From Bacillus_AB infantis_B (GTDB taxonomy: Bacteria > Bacillota > Bacilli > Bacillales > Cytobacillaceae): a stretch of 64,000 bases of DNA. Below are positions 18,123 to 26,930 of this stretch, piece by piece. A program made the translations under genes and the position numbers. The notes beneath the pieces are model-generated. The model searched no databases, was not told where the DNA came from, and saw only the letters and a program-made list of their open reading frames with translations. Position 1 is the first letter of the stretch. Each line of letters opens with the position of its first letter. The DNA is taken from contig NZ_VTER01000002.1 of the NCBI RefSeq assembly GCF_008180445.1, forward strand, positions 426,838 through 490,837, in the 5' to 3' direction.

Positions 18123-18255
18123 CTGTTGATTGGAGTGCAAGGCACGAAGACTCCTGCGGGATTGCAGCGGAAAAGTTGAGACCCCGCAGCGCGCAGCGCG
18201 AGGAGGCTCAACTTCGCCCCGCGGAAAGCGAAGTGCCTGGAACGCAAATCAACAG
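18123..18255 (+). repeat. GC-rich Bacillaceae intergenic repeat, full copy
   Basis: 133-bp imperfect palindrome in the 457-bp minD-spoIVFA gap. The ends are inverted copies (CTGTTGATT... and ...AATCAACAG, about 19 of 23 positions match). The centre holds a second inverted pair (AGTTGAG / CTCAACT) around a GCGC-rich loop. I recall closely similar elements scattered between genes in many Bacillaceae genomes. A truncated copy in the opposite orientation lies at 61859-61925. The rest of the gap (18010-18122 and 18256-18466) is A/T-rich with no gene I can support. Confidence 0.8.
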
Positions 18256-18466
18256 CCTCATACTAAATGCAACCAAAAGTCTATTTTTAAAAATTTGTCT
18301 ACAGTCAAAAAAGTCGGTAATCCGGCTTTTTTGTTTGCGATTTTTTACACAGTCTTCAATCATAAATATTCCCCAGTCCCCAACCTCTTTCTCCCCCAAA
18401 ATGTCATACTCCCCCCAACCCCCTCATAGACTTGTACAAATCAGTTTAGGGACAGGTGGGGAGATC

Positions 18467-19243
18467 ATGCGTTCAAGAGCAGATGAAATACGCAAAAGAA
18501 TCGAAAAGCGGAAAAAAGACCAGGAACGGATCAATAAACAGTTGCAGCACAGGCTTCCCTGGGCAGAAGAGGAAGAAAAGCACGGGTTTGGAAAGATGCC
18601 TGCTTATGAAGCTTCCTCTCCTGAAGGAGAGCATCCCCTTTTTAAAAAAGAAGTATTTTTCTTTAAGCTGCTGGCATCAGCATGCCTCGTTCTAGTCACA
18701 GCCATCCTTTTCAAGAATCCGTCGGCTGCCTTCGAGCCGGCCAAAAACTTTGTGGCCAAAACGATGGAGACTGATTTTCAGTTTGCGGCTGTGTCGGAAT
18801 GGTATGAAGAGCAGTTCGGGGAGCCTTTGGCGCTGGTGCCTTTTACGGATTCAAAAAAGGAGAGGGACGAGTCAACTCCCGCCCAGGAATATGCGCTCCC
18901 AGCCTCCGGCAAAATCCTTGAGGAGTTCGATGAGACAGGCCAGAGGGTGACGATTGAGATTGCAATGGATGCAAATGTGGAGTCAGTAGAAGAGGGGCTT
19001 GTTAAGTTTGCCAGCAATAAAGAAGGATTCGGAAAAACCGTCATTGTCCAGCATGCTGATAAAACTGAGACATGGTATGGGAATTTGAGCGAAATCAAGG
19101 TCAATCTTTATGATTATATCGGCAAAGGTGTCGCAGTGGGAACAGCCGCCGAAGTGCCGGAGAGCGGCAAAGGATCATTTTATTTTGCGCTAAAGCAAGG
19201 CGATGACTTTATCGATCCGATCCAGGTGATGCAATTTGACTAA
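18467..19243 (+). CDS. spoIVFA: Sporulation checkpoint protein SpoIVFA (degenerate M23 domain)
   Basis: 258-residue regulator that anchors and inhibits the SpoIVFB protease in the outer forespore membrane until the SpoIVB signal arrives. It has a highly charged N-terminus (RKRIEKRKKDQERINKQ), one membrane helix (about 67-85) and a C-terminal M23-like beta-sheet domain (ANVESVEEGLVKFASNKEGF) lacking an obvious HxH metal site. ATG 18467 has a GGTGGGGAG ribosome site. The open frame continues upstream into the repeat at 18123, but that part looks non-coding. It overlaps spoIVFB by 8 bp. Confidence 0.93.
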   Translation: MRSRADEIRKRIEKRKKDQERINKQLQHRLPWAEEEEKHGFGKMPAYEASSPEGEHPLFKKEVFFFKLLASACLVLVTAILFKNPSAAFEPAKNFVAKTMETDFQFAAVSEWYEEQFGEPLALVPFTDSKKERDESTPAQEYALPASGKILEEFDETGQRVTIEIAMDANVESVEEGLVKFASNKEGFGKTVIVQHADKTETWYGNLSEIKVNLYDYIGKGVAVGTAAEVPESGKGSFYFALKQGDDFIDPIQVMQFD

Positions 19244-20102
19244 AATGCTCAGTCTATTCCGGTATGTCCACATTCATCCCCTGCTGTGGGCTGTCATCGG
19301 GCTGGCAGTGGCAACGGCCCGTTTTCAGGAGGTGATGATGCTCCTCCTGATTGTCTTTGTGCACGAAATGGGTCATGCCTGGGCGGCAGCCCGCTTTTCA
19401 TGGCGAATAAAAAGAATATCATTGCTTCCATTTGGCGGAGTAGCCGAAATGGATGAGCATGGAAACAGGCCGCTGAAGGAAGAAGCGGCCGTTATTTTGG
19501 CAGGGCCTCTTCAGCATGTCTGGCTGATCGCCCTTTCCTATATTCTTTATAGGCTGTCAGTGCTGGACGGGGCACTGTTTGAGCTTTTTTTTCAATATAA
19601 TATCATGATCCTGATCTTCAATCTCCTGCCTATCTGGCCGCTTGATGGGGGGAAGCTGCTGTTTTTATATCTTTCCCAAAAGAAGGCGTTCCCAGATGCC
19701 CACAAACAGGCCTTAAGGATTTCACTTGGGGCGGCCCTTATTTTTGCTGCGGTTATGCTGCTGTCAGCACCACTTAATCCGAATGTCTGGATTGTGCTCG
19801 GCTTCCTGCTTTTTTCCCTGCATTTTGAATGGAAGCAGCGGCGGTTTATTTTTATGCGATTCCTGCTGGAGCGGTATTATGGAAACCGGAATGAATTCAA
19901 AGTACTGAAGCCATTGATCGTCAAGGAGGATGAGATGGTTGTCGAAGTGCTTGAACGTTTCCAGCGCGGCACCAAGCATCCGATTATTGTGGAAAAGGAT
20001 GGAAAGGAGCATGCAGCGCTTGATGAGAATGAGCTCCTTCATGCTTATTTTTCCGAAAAGCTCACCACTGCCCGGATGGCTGATTTGCTTTATGCCTATT
20101 AA
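19236..20102 (+). CDS. spoIVFB: Intramembrane metalloprotease SpoIVFB
   Basis: 288-residue site-2-type protease that cleaves pro-sigma-K, the same length as in B. subtilis. The zinc site HEMGH is in the first helices (about residues 43-47), and the third ligand is in NLLPIWPLDGGKLL (Asp near 137). About six membrane helices are followed by a C-terminal CBS-like cytoplasmic domain (about 215-288) that senses ATP in the family. The start overlaps spoIVFA. Confidence 0.96.
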   Translation: MTKMLSLFRYVHIHPLLWAVIGLAVATARFQEVMMLLLIVFVHEMGHAWAAARFSWRIKRISLLPFGGVAEMDEHGNRPLKEEAAVILAGPLQHVWLIALSYILYRLSVLDGALFELFFQYNIMILIFNLLPIWPLDGGKLLFLYLSQKKAFPDAHKQALRISLGAALIFAAVMLLSAPLNPNVWIVLGFLLFSLHFEWKQRRFIFMRFLLERYYGNRNEFKVLKPLIVKEDEMVVEVLERFQRGTKHPIIVEKDGKEHAALDENELLHAYFSEKLTTARMADLLYAY

Positions 20103-20155
20103 AGCTTGATAATAATAGACAAAGATTTTTAGATATATCAAAGCGGGGAATAAAG

Positions 20156-21634
20156 TTGAAAAAATTAGTCATCAATTATGCAACAAGAGAAAAACGCTAT
20201 GCAGTTCTTAATGAATCGGGCAAGCCGGAAAAGGTGATCATCGACCAGCCGAAAAATCTATCCGCAGTAGGCAGCATTTATCTCGGGACGGTCGCAAAGG
20301 TGCTGCCTGGGATGAATGCTGCCTTCGTTGAGATTGGGGAAGAAAAGAGCGGGTTTCTTCACCGCGACAGGCTCGCGTCATATGTGCGTTCAGCCGAAGA
20401 CAAAGAGAAGAAAGACAAAAAATCAATCTCCTCTTTTGTCCGTGAAGGTGAAAAACTGCTTGTACAGGTTGAAAAAGATGCAGCAGGCACGAAAGGTCCC
20501 CGGCTTACCAATATCATTGAATTTCAGGGCGAAAAGCTTATTTATATGCCTTTTGGCCGGTATGTGGCTGTTTCAAGGAAAATAGAGGATGACTCTGCAA
20601 GGGAAGAGCTGAGAACGCTCGGGATGAAACTGAAGGAAGAAGAAGAAGGGCTCATCCTCCGTACTTCTGCTGAAGGAGCATCTGAAGAAGACTTCCAAAA
20701 AGAACTGGAGGAGCTTCGTGCAGAGCACCTTGAGCTTGCTAAAAAGGCTGCTTCTGTAAAGAAGCCTGCAAAGCTTGCTGAAAAAGAAACCTTCCTGGAG
20801 GAAGCGGCAGCTGAGGTGGCCAGGCTTGGAGCCGGCGAGGTTGTGGTTGACGACCTTGCTGTAAAGCAGAAACTGGAAAAAGCAGCGGCAGAGTCTGAAG
20901 TCCGTTACTATAACAGCAAGGAAAGCATCTTCTCTGCCTATAATCTTGATCAGGAAATCGATAAGGCGCTAAAAAAAATCGTCTGGCTTGATAATGGGGC
21001 CTACCTTATCTTTGACGAAGCAGAGGCACTGACTGTCATCGATGTGAATACAGGAAAATACTCCGGCCGGGAAAATCTGCGCGACACGGTTCTCAGGACC
21101 AATGAATGGGCGGCGGCAGAGGCTGCAAGGCAGATTAGGCTCAGGGATATCGGCGGCATGATCCTGATTGATTTCATTGATATGAAAGAGGAAAGAGACC
21201 GGCAGCATATTTCAAGGGTGATGGAAAAAGAGCTCCGCAAAGATGAGCGGAGGACGAGGATCGTCGGGTTCACTCCGCTTGGCATTTTGCAGATTACAAG
21301 GAAAAAGACGCGGGCTGCCCTTTCTGAATCACTTACGGTCAAGTGTGCGGCCTGTGAAGGGACTGGGCGTATGGTCAGTGCAGAAACAGCGGCCTTCCGG
21401 CTTGAGCGGGAGCTTTGGGAACAGCGGGGAAGCGATTATGAAGCTGCCCTGATCAGGCTTTCTGCAGACGTTTTGGATGTTTTTTCGGGCGAGCAGGAGA
21501 TCCACCGGAAAAGGCTGGAAGAAACATGCGGCATCAGGCTCTTTTTCGCTGCAGAAGACTCAAGGACTCCTTTTTATGAAATCCGCCAGCTGGGAAGCAT
21601 GAAGGAAATTGAAGCAAAGCATAAAAAGCAATAA
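20156..21634 (+). CDS. rng: Ribonuclease G / RNase E-G family endoribonuclease
   Basis: 492-residue enzyme that makes 5'-end-sensitive cuts in single-stranded A/U-rich RNA. An S1 domain (about 36-120) is followed by the catalytic DNase-I-like domain with metal-binding aspartates D296 (VIDVNTGKYSG) and D339 (LIDFIDM), spaced 43 apart as in E. coli RNase E/G. A zinc-link CxxC (CAACEGTGR) follows. The start TTG 20156 sits after AAGCGGGGAA. The long C-terminal degradosome scaffold of RNase E is absent, so the RNase G form is favoured. B. subtilis itself lacks this family. Here the gene lies between spoIVFB and rplU. Confidence 0.93.
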   Translation: MKKLVINYATREKRYAVLNESGKPEKVIIDQPKNLSAVGSIYLGTVAKVLPGMNAAFVEIGEEKSGFLHRDRLASYVRSAEDKEKKDKKSISSFVREGEKLLVQVEKDAAGTKGPRLTNIIEFQGEKLIYMPFGRYVAVSRKIEDDSAREELRTLGMKLKEEEEGLILRTSAEGASEEDFQKELEELRAEHLELAKKAASVKKPAKLAEKETFLEEAAAEVARLGAGEVVVDDLAVKQKLEKAAAESEVRYYNSKESIFSAYNLDQEIDKALKKIVWLDNGAYLIFDEAEALTVIDVNTGKYSGRENLRDTVLRTNEWAAAEAARQIRLRDIGGMILIDFIDMKEERDRQHISRVMEKELRKDERRTRIVGFTPLGILQITRKKTRAALSESLTVKCAACEGTGRMVSAETAAFRLERELWEQRGSDYEAALIRLSADVLDVFSGEQEIHRKRLEETCGIRLFFAAEDSRTPFYEIRQLGSMKEIEAKHKKQ

Positions 21635-21664
21635 AGCTTCCTGATTTAAAACCGGGATAACGTA

Positions 21665-21694
21665 TTGACACACTCTCTGAATATATGATAGTAT
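21665..21694 (+). promoter_or_regulatory. Promoter of the rplU operon
   Basis: A consensus TTGACA (21665-21670) is followed after 18 bp by TAGTAT (21689-21694), just before the L21 leader. Confidence 0.65.
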
Positions 21695-21699
21695 TCTTA

Positions 21700-21800
21700 T
21701 GTTATGTTTGTAGCGCACCAAGCTACAACCGCTCAGAGCAGGTATTCAAGTTTTTGCTTTTTGCAAAACGCCTGCAATTGGCGAGTCTTAGTCTATAAGG
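21700..21800 (+). ncRNA. Ribosomal protein L21 leader (autoregulatory)
   Basis: The 5' UTR of rplU carries two hairpins: TGTAGC / GCTACA (about 21709-21726) and CAGG / CCTG around a T-rich loop (about 21740-21774). This is the arrangement of the Firmicute L21 leader family, to which free L21 is thought to bind and shut down the rplU-prp-rpmA operon. The position directly between the promoter and the AAGGAGGT ribosome site supports the call. Confidence 0.75.
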
Positions 21801-21811
21801 AGGTGCAGTTC

Positions 21812-22120
21812 ATGTACGCTATTATCGAAACTGGTGGAAAGCAGATCAAAGTTGAAGAAGGCCAAGCTATCTTCATCGAAAAGCTGGACACTGTAGAAGG
21901 CGAAACAGTTACTTTTGACAAAGTTTTATTCGTAGGCGGCGACAATGTAAAGGTAGGAAGCCCTGTAGTTGAAGGCGCTACTGTAACGGCTAAAGTTGAA
22001 AAACAAGGCCGTGCAAAGAAGATCATTGTCTTCAAATACAAAGCGAAGAAAAACTATCGTAAAAAGCAAGGTCATCGTCAGCCGTTCACTAAAGTTGTGA
22101 TCGAAAAGATCAACGCATAA
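21812..22120 (+). CDS. rplU: 50S ribosomal protein L21
   Basis: 102-residue bL21, which binds 23S rRNA domain I. It begins MYAIIETGGKQ, contains the KVEEGQ and KVLFVGG core, and ends with the basic NYRKKQGHRQ segment. ATG 21812 has a perfect AAGGAGGTG ribosome site. Upstream codons in frame are part of the L21 leader and are not translated. The operon continues with prp and rpmA. Confidence 0.98.
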   Translation: MYAIIETGGKQIKVEEGQAIFIEKLDTVEGETVTFDKVLFVGGDNVKVGSPVVEGATVTAKVEKQGRAKKIIVFKYKAKKNYRKKQGHRQPFTKVVIEKINA

Positions 22121-22131
22121 GGTTTGGCTGT

Positions 22132-22464
22132 ATGATCCATACGACGATTATTCGTACTGAAGCCGGCCGCATCAGGTCTTTTTCATTGAGCGGGCATGCC
22201 CTTTTTGCCAACCATGGCAAAGATATCGTATGTGCAGGCGCTTCTGCAGTGTCCATCGGTGCCATCAACAGCATCATGGCGCTGACAGGAGTCGAGCCCG
22301 ACATCGAACAGGGAGACAGCGGCTTTCTCCGATGCGACATTCCGCAGGATCTTCCTGAAGAGACGCAAGAGAAAGTCCAGCTTCTGCTGGAAGGCATGAT
22401 TGTTTCATTGGAGACGATTGAGCGCGAGTATGGCAAGCACATAAAAATAACCTTCAAAAAATAG
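22132..22464 (+). CDS. prp: Ribosomal-processing cysteine protease Prp (YsxB)
   Basis: 110-residue protease that removes the N-terminal extension of L27 in Firmicutes. The catalytic dyad His22 (SGHALFA) and Cys34 (DIVCAGAS) is at the same positions as in the Staphylococcus aureus enzyme. It lies between rplU and rpmA, as in other Firmicutes. The L27 encoded next carries the matching cleavage site. Confidence 0.95.
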   Translation: MIHTTIIRTEAGRIRSFSLSGHALFANHGKDIVCAGASAVSIGAINSIMALTGVEPDIEQGDSGFLRCDIPQDLPEETQEKVQLLLEGMIVSLETIEREYGKHIKITFKK

Positions 22465-22476
22465 GAGGTGAAACAA

Positions 22477-22767
22477 ATGCTAAGATTAGATCTTCAGTTT
22501 TTCGCTTCTAAAAAAGGAGTAGGTTCTACAAAGAACGGCCGTGACTCAATCTCTAAGCGCCTTGGCGCTAAGCGTGCAGACGGTCAATTCGTATCCGGCG
22601 GTTCTATCCTTTACCGTCAGCGCGGTACAAAGATCTACCCTGGAGTGAACGTTGGACGCGGAGGCGACGATACTCTTTTCGCGAAAGTGGACGGAGTTGT
22701 CAAGTTCGAGCGTGTAGGCCGTGACCGCAAGCAAGTGAGCGTTTATCCAGCTGCTCAAGAAGCTTAA
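22477..22767 (+). CDS. rpmA: 50S ribosomal protein L27, with Prp-cleaved extension
   Basis: 96-residue bL27, located at the peptidyl-transferase centre. The N-terminus MLRLDLQFFA is the Firmicute extension cut by Prp after Phe9; mature L27 begins ASKKG. ATG 22477 follows a perfect AGGAGGTG ribosome site; the in-frame GTG at 22468 lies inside that site. The downstream hairpin at 22779 ends the operon. Confidence 0.98.
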   Translation: MLRLDLQFFASKKGVGSTKNGRDSISKRLGAKRADGQFVSGGSILYRQRGTKIYPGVNVGRGGDDTLFAKVDGVVKFERVGRDRKQVSVYPAAQEA

Positions 22768-22778
22768 GCTTACCACAG

Positions 22779-22815
22779 AAAACTCTAACCGACAGGTTAG
22801 AGTTTTCTTTTTTCC
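22779..22815 (+). terminator. Terminator of the rplU-prp-rpmA operon
   Basis: AAAACTCTAACC / GGTTAGAGTTTT stem with a GACA loop and a T-rich tail, 12 bp after rpmA. Confidence 0.92.
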
Positions 22816-22949
22816 TTTAGATGCGATTCCAGCTATAGGGCTGCTGATCAAGCGTGGACCGCGGAAAGGGCATGGATCCCCATCGGGCTGCCGTGGCTTT
22901 TCCACGGTTCGCCGGCTTGTGCCCGGCTGCCGGGATATTTTAATTTTAA

Positions 22950-23067
22950 GGCTGTGTTAGTGTACCTTGTTGATTATGGGCTCATTCGTGTTAAACACTG
23001 TTTCACACGCATTTCAGCACAGCTTGCTAAAATGAGCCCAAAATCAGCAACAATGTTTAACAAAGCC
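22950..23067 (+). repeat. Dispersed palindromic repeat, copy 1
   Basis: 118-bp copy of a four-member family. Its ends are near-inverted (GGCTGTGTTA / TAACAAAGCC). Inner arms TTGTTGATTATGGGCTCATT and AAATGAGCCCAAAATCAGCA enclose a loop of about 45 bp that itself contains GTGTTAAACACTG. It lies in the 393-bp gap between rpmA and spo0B. The other part of that gap (22816-22949) is GC-rich with short inverted repeats and no gene I can support. Confidence 0.85.
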
Positions 23068-23160
23068 ATTTTTAAAGGAAATTGCTTACTCCCATCTTCT
23101 TTTTTGATATACTATCAGCAGGCAATCTTATGACACTAATAATTGTGTAGGAGTGCATTT

Positions 23161-23709
23161 ATGGAAAAAGATTGGAGCACAGTTGAGGTTTTGCGGCATG
23201 CACGCCATGACTGGATGAATAAAATACAATTAATTAAAGGAAATCTTTCCCTAAGCAAATATGACAGAGCCAAGGAAATCATCGATGAAATCGTTGTAGA
23301 AGCCCAGAATGAAGCAAAGCTTTCCAACTTGAATATTCCCCAATTTGCCTCCCTGCTGTTTACCTACAATTGGGAAAACCATTCGTTCCAGATTGATTAT
23401 GAGGTGCTGGATGATGTCAAGTGCAGAAAACTGGATGACCAGTTCCTGGAGAGCTGGACAAGGTCCTTTTTTGCAAGGCTGGACGATTCGGTCAAACCCT
23501 TTCATGATAACCATTTATCGGTATTGATAGAGCCTCAGGAGGATGGAATCCGTTTGTTTTTTGATTTTAGCGGAATAATAACAGAGAGAGAATCGATCAG
23601 ATCTTATCTGGGAGAGCAGCACCAGGCCATCAGGATGAAGATGGAGGAGCTGTCAGAGCAGGAGCTGGCACTGGAAGTGTTTATGCCATTCAGCAGGGGA
23701 TTAGAGTAG
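23161..23709 (+). CDS. spo0B: Sporulation phosphotransferase Spo0B
   Basis: 182-residue phosphorelay protein that passes phosphate from Spo0F~P to Spo0A. The active-site histidine is His16 in the conserved HARHDWMNK helix, and the following QLIKGNLSLSKYDRA is strongly conserved. It is about ten residues shorter at the N-terminus than the B. subtilis protein. ATG 23161 (TAGGAGTG site) fits better than the upstream in-frame ATG 23143. obg follows, as in B. subtilis. Confidence 0.94.
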   Translation: MEKDWSTVEVLRHARHDWMNKIQLIKGNLSLSKYDRAKEIIDEIVVEAQNEAKLSNLNIPQFASLLFTYNWENHSFQIDYEVLDDVKCRKLDDQFLESWTRSFFARLDDSVKPFHDNHLSVLIEPQEDGIRLFFDFSGIITERESIRSYLGEQHQAIRMKMEELSEQELALEVFMPFSRGLE

Positions 23710-23833
23710 CTGGGTGCCCTGAAGGGATATGCTGCGGAAAGATGCCGCTGCGCGTTGCTTAGGGCAAAGCAGATTTTTACTGCTGTAGCTTCGCAATTTT
23801 GTGTACATAAAGCAGACAGGAGGAGTTTTTAAT

Positions 23834-25126
23834 ATGTTTGTCGATCAAACGAAGATATATGTGAAAGGCGGCGACGGAGGCAACGGGATGGTTGCTTTCC
23901 GCCGTGAAAAGTACGTGCCTAAGGGCGGCCCTGCCGGCGGAGACGGAGGCAAGGGTGCAGATGTAGTATTTGAGGTGGAAGAAGGTCTTCGGACACTCAT
24001 GGACTTCCGCTATAACCGCCATTTCAAAGCATCCCGCGGGGAACATGGAATGTCCAAAAATCAGCATGGCAGAAATTCAAAGGATATGATCATCAAGGTT
24101 CCGCCTGGAACGATTGTGACTGATGCAGATACAAATGATGTAATTGCAGACCTGACTGAGCATGGGCAAAGGGCCATCATCGCAAAAGGCGGACGCGGAG
24201 GGCGGGGCAACACCAGATTTGCTACTCCTGCCAATCCTGCGCCGGAGCTGTCAGAGCATGGCGAGCCTGGCCAGGAGCGTGAAGTAGTCCTTGAACTGAA
24301 GCTTCTTGCTGATGTAGGGCTTGTCGGCTTCCCAAGTGTCGGGAAATCCACCCTGCTTTCGGTTGTTTCTTCAGCAAGGCCGAAGATTGCTGAATACCAT
24401 TTTACAACGATCGCCCCTAATTTAGGGATGGTTGAAACAGAAGATGGAAGAAGCTTTGTAATGGCAGACCTGCCCGGGCTGATCGAAGGGGCGCACTCAG
24501 GTGTTGGACTGGGGCATCAATTCCTCCGTCATATTGAAAGGACCCGTGTCATTGTCCATGTTATTGATATGGCAGCAGTGGAAGGCCGTGATCCGTATGA
24601 GGATTATCTCACGATCAATAAAGAGCTGAAAGAGTATAATCTGCGCCTGACAGAGCGTCCGCAGATCATTGTAGCCAATAAAATGGACATGCCGGAAGCT
24701 GAAGAAAATCTCAAGGAATTCAAAAGCAGGCTGACTGATGATCATCCGATCTTCCCGATCTCTGCTTTTACAAGGCAGGGCCTCAGGGATCTGCTGTTTG
24801 CTGTGGCAGACAAGATCGAGGAAACGCCTGAATTCCCTCTCATGGAAGATGAAGAAGAAGATAACGGAATTAACCGGGTTGTCTATAAGCATGAAAAACC
24901 TCAGACTGAGTTTGTGATTACTAGGGATCCGGACGGCAGCTTTGTCCTTTCCGGCGATGCAGTCATCAAAGTGTTCAAGATGACCGATTTCTCGCGGGAA
25001 GAATCTGTCCGCCGTTTCGCGCGCCAGCTGAGGGGCATGGGCGTGGACGAGGCACTGAGAGAACGCGGAGCCAAGGATGGCGACACGATCAAGCTGCTTG
25101 AGTTTGAATTCGAATTTGTTGAGTAG
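23834..25126 (+). CDS. obg: GTPase Obg/CgtA
   Basis: 430-residue essential GTPase involved in 50S maturation, the stringent response and sporulation initiation. The glycine-rich Obg fold (1-158) is followed by a G domain with P-loop GFPSVGKST, switch DLPGLIEGA and NKMD specificity motif, then the C-terminal OCT domain (about 345-430). ATG 23834 has an AGGAGGAG site. The in-frame ATG at 23801 is upstream of that site and is not used. Confidence 0.97.
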   Translation: MFVDQTKIYVKGGDGGNGMVAFRREKYVPKGGPAGGDGGKGADVVFEVEEGLRTLMDFRYNRHFKASRGEHGMSKNQHGRNSKDMIIKVPPGTIVTDADTNDVIADLTEHGQRAIIAKGGRGGRGNTRFATPANPAPELSEHGEPGQEREVVLELKLLADVGLVGFPSVGKSTLLSVVSSARPKIAEYHFTTIAPNLGMVETEDGRSFVMADLPGLIEGAHSGVGLGHQFLRHIERTRVIVHVIDMAAVEGRDPYEDYLTINKELKEYNLRLTERPQIIVANKMDMPEAEENLKEFKSRLTDDHPIFPISAFTRQGLRDLLFAVADKIEETPEFPLMEDEEEDNGINRVVYKHEKPQTEFVITRDPDGSFVLSGDAVIKVFKMTDFSREESVRRFARQLRGMGVDEALRERGAKDGDTIKLLEFEFEFVE

Positions 25127-25238
25127 TATATAAAGCCGCTGCGCCGGAGAACCCTGATGGGCCGGCGCAGGCTTCATGGCTTTTTCAAGGGAAAATTATA
25201 CATACATAGACACTGCTTTACGCGAAGGGGTGAAAGGA

Positions 25239-25694
25239 ATGAGACAGGATAAGTCAGATAGGAAATTTTATTTGGTCCGTGAAGATGTCCTTCCGGAAGC
25301 CATGAAAAAAACGCTTGAAGCGAAGGAAATGATTGATAGAGGGAAAGCAGAATCGGTGTGGGATGCTGTCCAGAAGGTCGACTTAAGCAGAAGTGCCTTT
25401 TATAAGTACCGGGATACGGTCTTTCCTTTCCATACTGTGATCAAAGAGCGTCTCATCACTCTGTTTTTCCATTTGGAGGACAGATCAGGGACATTATCAC
25501 AGCTCCTTGGGATTGTTGCATCCTCAGGCTGCAATGTTTTAACGATTCATCAGACCATCCCTCTGCAGAGCAGGGCGAATGTCACCATGTCTCTCAATAC
25601 GAGCGGGATGGGAATTGAGATCGATGAGCTTTTGGCCAGGCTGAGAAAATTGGAATTTGTTGAAAAAGTAGAGGTGCTGGGATCAGGTGCATAG
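25239..25694 (+). CDS. pheB: ACT-domain protein PheB
   Basis: 151-residue protein of the PheB family (UPF0735). An N-terminal helical part contains FYLVREDVLPEAM and DLSRSAFYKYRDTVFPF. A C-terminal ACT domain (about 75-148) contains LFFHLEDRSGTLSQLLGI. ACT domains bind amino acids. A regulatory role for phenylalanine synthesis is suggested by linkage to pheA but is not proved. ATG 25239 has a strong AAAGGA site, and the longer in-frame ORF from 25176 has none. It is followed by palindromic repeat copy 2, which separates it from pheA. Confidence 0.93.
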   Translation: MRQDKSDRKFYLVREDVLPEAMKKTLEAKEMIDRGKAESVWDAVQKVDLSRSAFYKYRDTVFPFHTVIKERLITLFFHLEDRSGTLSQLLGIVASSGCNVLTIHQTIPLQSRANVTMSLNTSGMGIEIDELLARLRKLEFVEKVEVLGSGA

Positions 25695-25723
25695 CCATAT
25701 TCCCGGCGCCTTTTTTTAAAATT

Positions 25724-25849
25724 GGCTGTGTTAGTATACCTTGTTGATTTTGGGCTCATGTGTGTGAAACTCTGTTTCACACGCATTTCAGCACAGCTGA
25801 ATATCTGGCTAAAATGAGCCCAAAATCAACAATAATGTTTAACAAAGCC
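25724..25849 (+). repeat. Dispersed palindromic repeat, copy 2
   Basis: 126-bp member of the family: GGCTGTGTTAGTATACC end, arm TTGTTGATTTTGGGCTCAT, a ~55-bp loop, arm AAATGAGCCCAAAATCAACA, end TTTAACAAAGCC. It occupies most of the 291-bp gap between pheB and pheA, with an A/T-rich stretch after it that probably holds the pheA promoter (TATATAAA near 25940). Confidence 0.87.
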
Positions 25850-25985
25850 TTAAAATTAGGGGTGCAATGTCAGCACGATTGTTCAGATTTATCCATTCCA
25901 GGCCTGAAAAAATAAGGACATACATAGTGTAAAGTGTTAAAGTATATAAAAAGGACTGTGGATCTGTTTGGGAGGAGTATTGACT

Positions 25986-26864
25986 ATGAAAGCAGGCTAT
26001 CTTGGGCCAAAGGCTACATTCACTGACTTGGCAGTAAGGGAGATGTTTCCGGGTATGGAATCTATCCCTTACCGCACCATTCCAGGCTGCATGGACGCGG
26101 TCTTGAATGGTGAAATTGATTTTGCGGTTGTTCCGATTGAGAATGCGCTTGAAGGATCTGTCAATATTACGCTGGATTATCTGGTTCACGAAGTGGATTT
26201 GCCGATCTGCGGAGAGATAACGGCTCCAATCAGCCAGCATCTGATGGTGCATCCGGAGCATGCAGAAGAGTGGCAGGATACTGAAATCATTTACAGCCAT
26301 TCTCATGCAATCGCCCAATGCCATAAATTCCTGCACCAGGATTTGAGGGGCATCCCGTCAGAAAATATGACCTCGACGGCTGCTGCCGCGCAATTTGTGA
26401 AAGAGAATCCGGAAATGAAGGCAGCCGCCATTGCCAATGAACTCGCGGCAGAGGAATATGGATTGGTTATTGTGAAAAGGGATATTCATGATTTTCAATA
26501 TAACCACACCCGCTTTGCTGTTATTTCGAAAAAGCCTGTCAAGCTTGAAAGAACAAAGGCGCTGGGCTTTAAAACGACCGTTATGGCCACCTTGCCTTCA
26601 GACCGGGCAGGTGCGCTTCATCAGGTTTTATCTGCATTTGCCTGGAGAAAGCTGAATTTGACCAAGATTGAATCAAGGCCGATGAAAACGGGGCTTGGCA
26701 ATTATTTTTTCATCATTGATATTGATATGGAAGCCGATGATATCCTGATACCTGGAGCGGTAGCAGAGCTGGAAGCGCTGGGATGCGGAGTGAAAATACT
26801 GGGAAGCTATCCGTATTACCAGATTGGCAGGAAAACGAAGGATAAGGCATCCAATGCGCTTTAA
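25986..26864 (+). CDS. pheA: Prephenate dehydratase
   Basis: 292-residue enzyme that converts prephenate to phenylpyruvate in phenylalanine synthesis. The catalytic PDT domain (1-180) has GYLGPKATFTDLAV at the start and the HTRFAVI motif. The C-terminal ACT domain carries the phenylalanine-binding ESRP motif (KIESRPMKTG). ATG 25986 follows GGGAGGAG; TTG 25968 lies upstream of the ribosome site. No chorismate mutase domain is fused. Confidence 0.96.
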   Translation: MKAGYLGPKATFTDLAVREMFPGMESIPYRTIPGCMDAVLNGEIDFAVVPIENALEGSVNITLDYLVHEVDLPICGEITAPISQHLMVHPEHAEEWQDTEIIYSHSHAIAQCHKFLHQDLRGIPSENMTSTAAAAQFVKENPEMKAAAIANELAAEEYGLVIVKRDIHDFQYNHTRFAVISKKPVKLERTKALGFKTTVMATLPSDRAGALHQVLSAFAWRKLNLTKIESRPMKTGLGNYFFIIDIDMEADDILIPGAVAELEALGCGVKILGSYPYYQIGRKTKDKASNAL

Positions 26865-26875
26865 CAACATAAAAG

Positions 26876-26906
26876 AAAGGCCGGGCTTTCTGTAGCCCGG
26901 CCTTTT
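26876..26906. terminator. Bidirectional terminator between pheA and niaR
   Basis: AAAGGCCGGGCT / AGCCCGGCCTTTT hairpin with A-rich and T-rich flanks, in the 66-bp gap of two convergent genes. It can serve both strands. Confidence 0.88.
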
Positions 26907-26930
26907 GCCTGTTTAAGATGAATATCCGCT

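Noticed and set aside
18098..18466. N-terminal extension of spoIVFA through the GC-rich repeat
   Set aside because: The extension translates a palindromic repeat and lacks the family sequence. ATG 18467 has the proper ribosome site.
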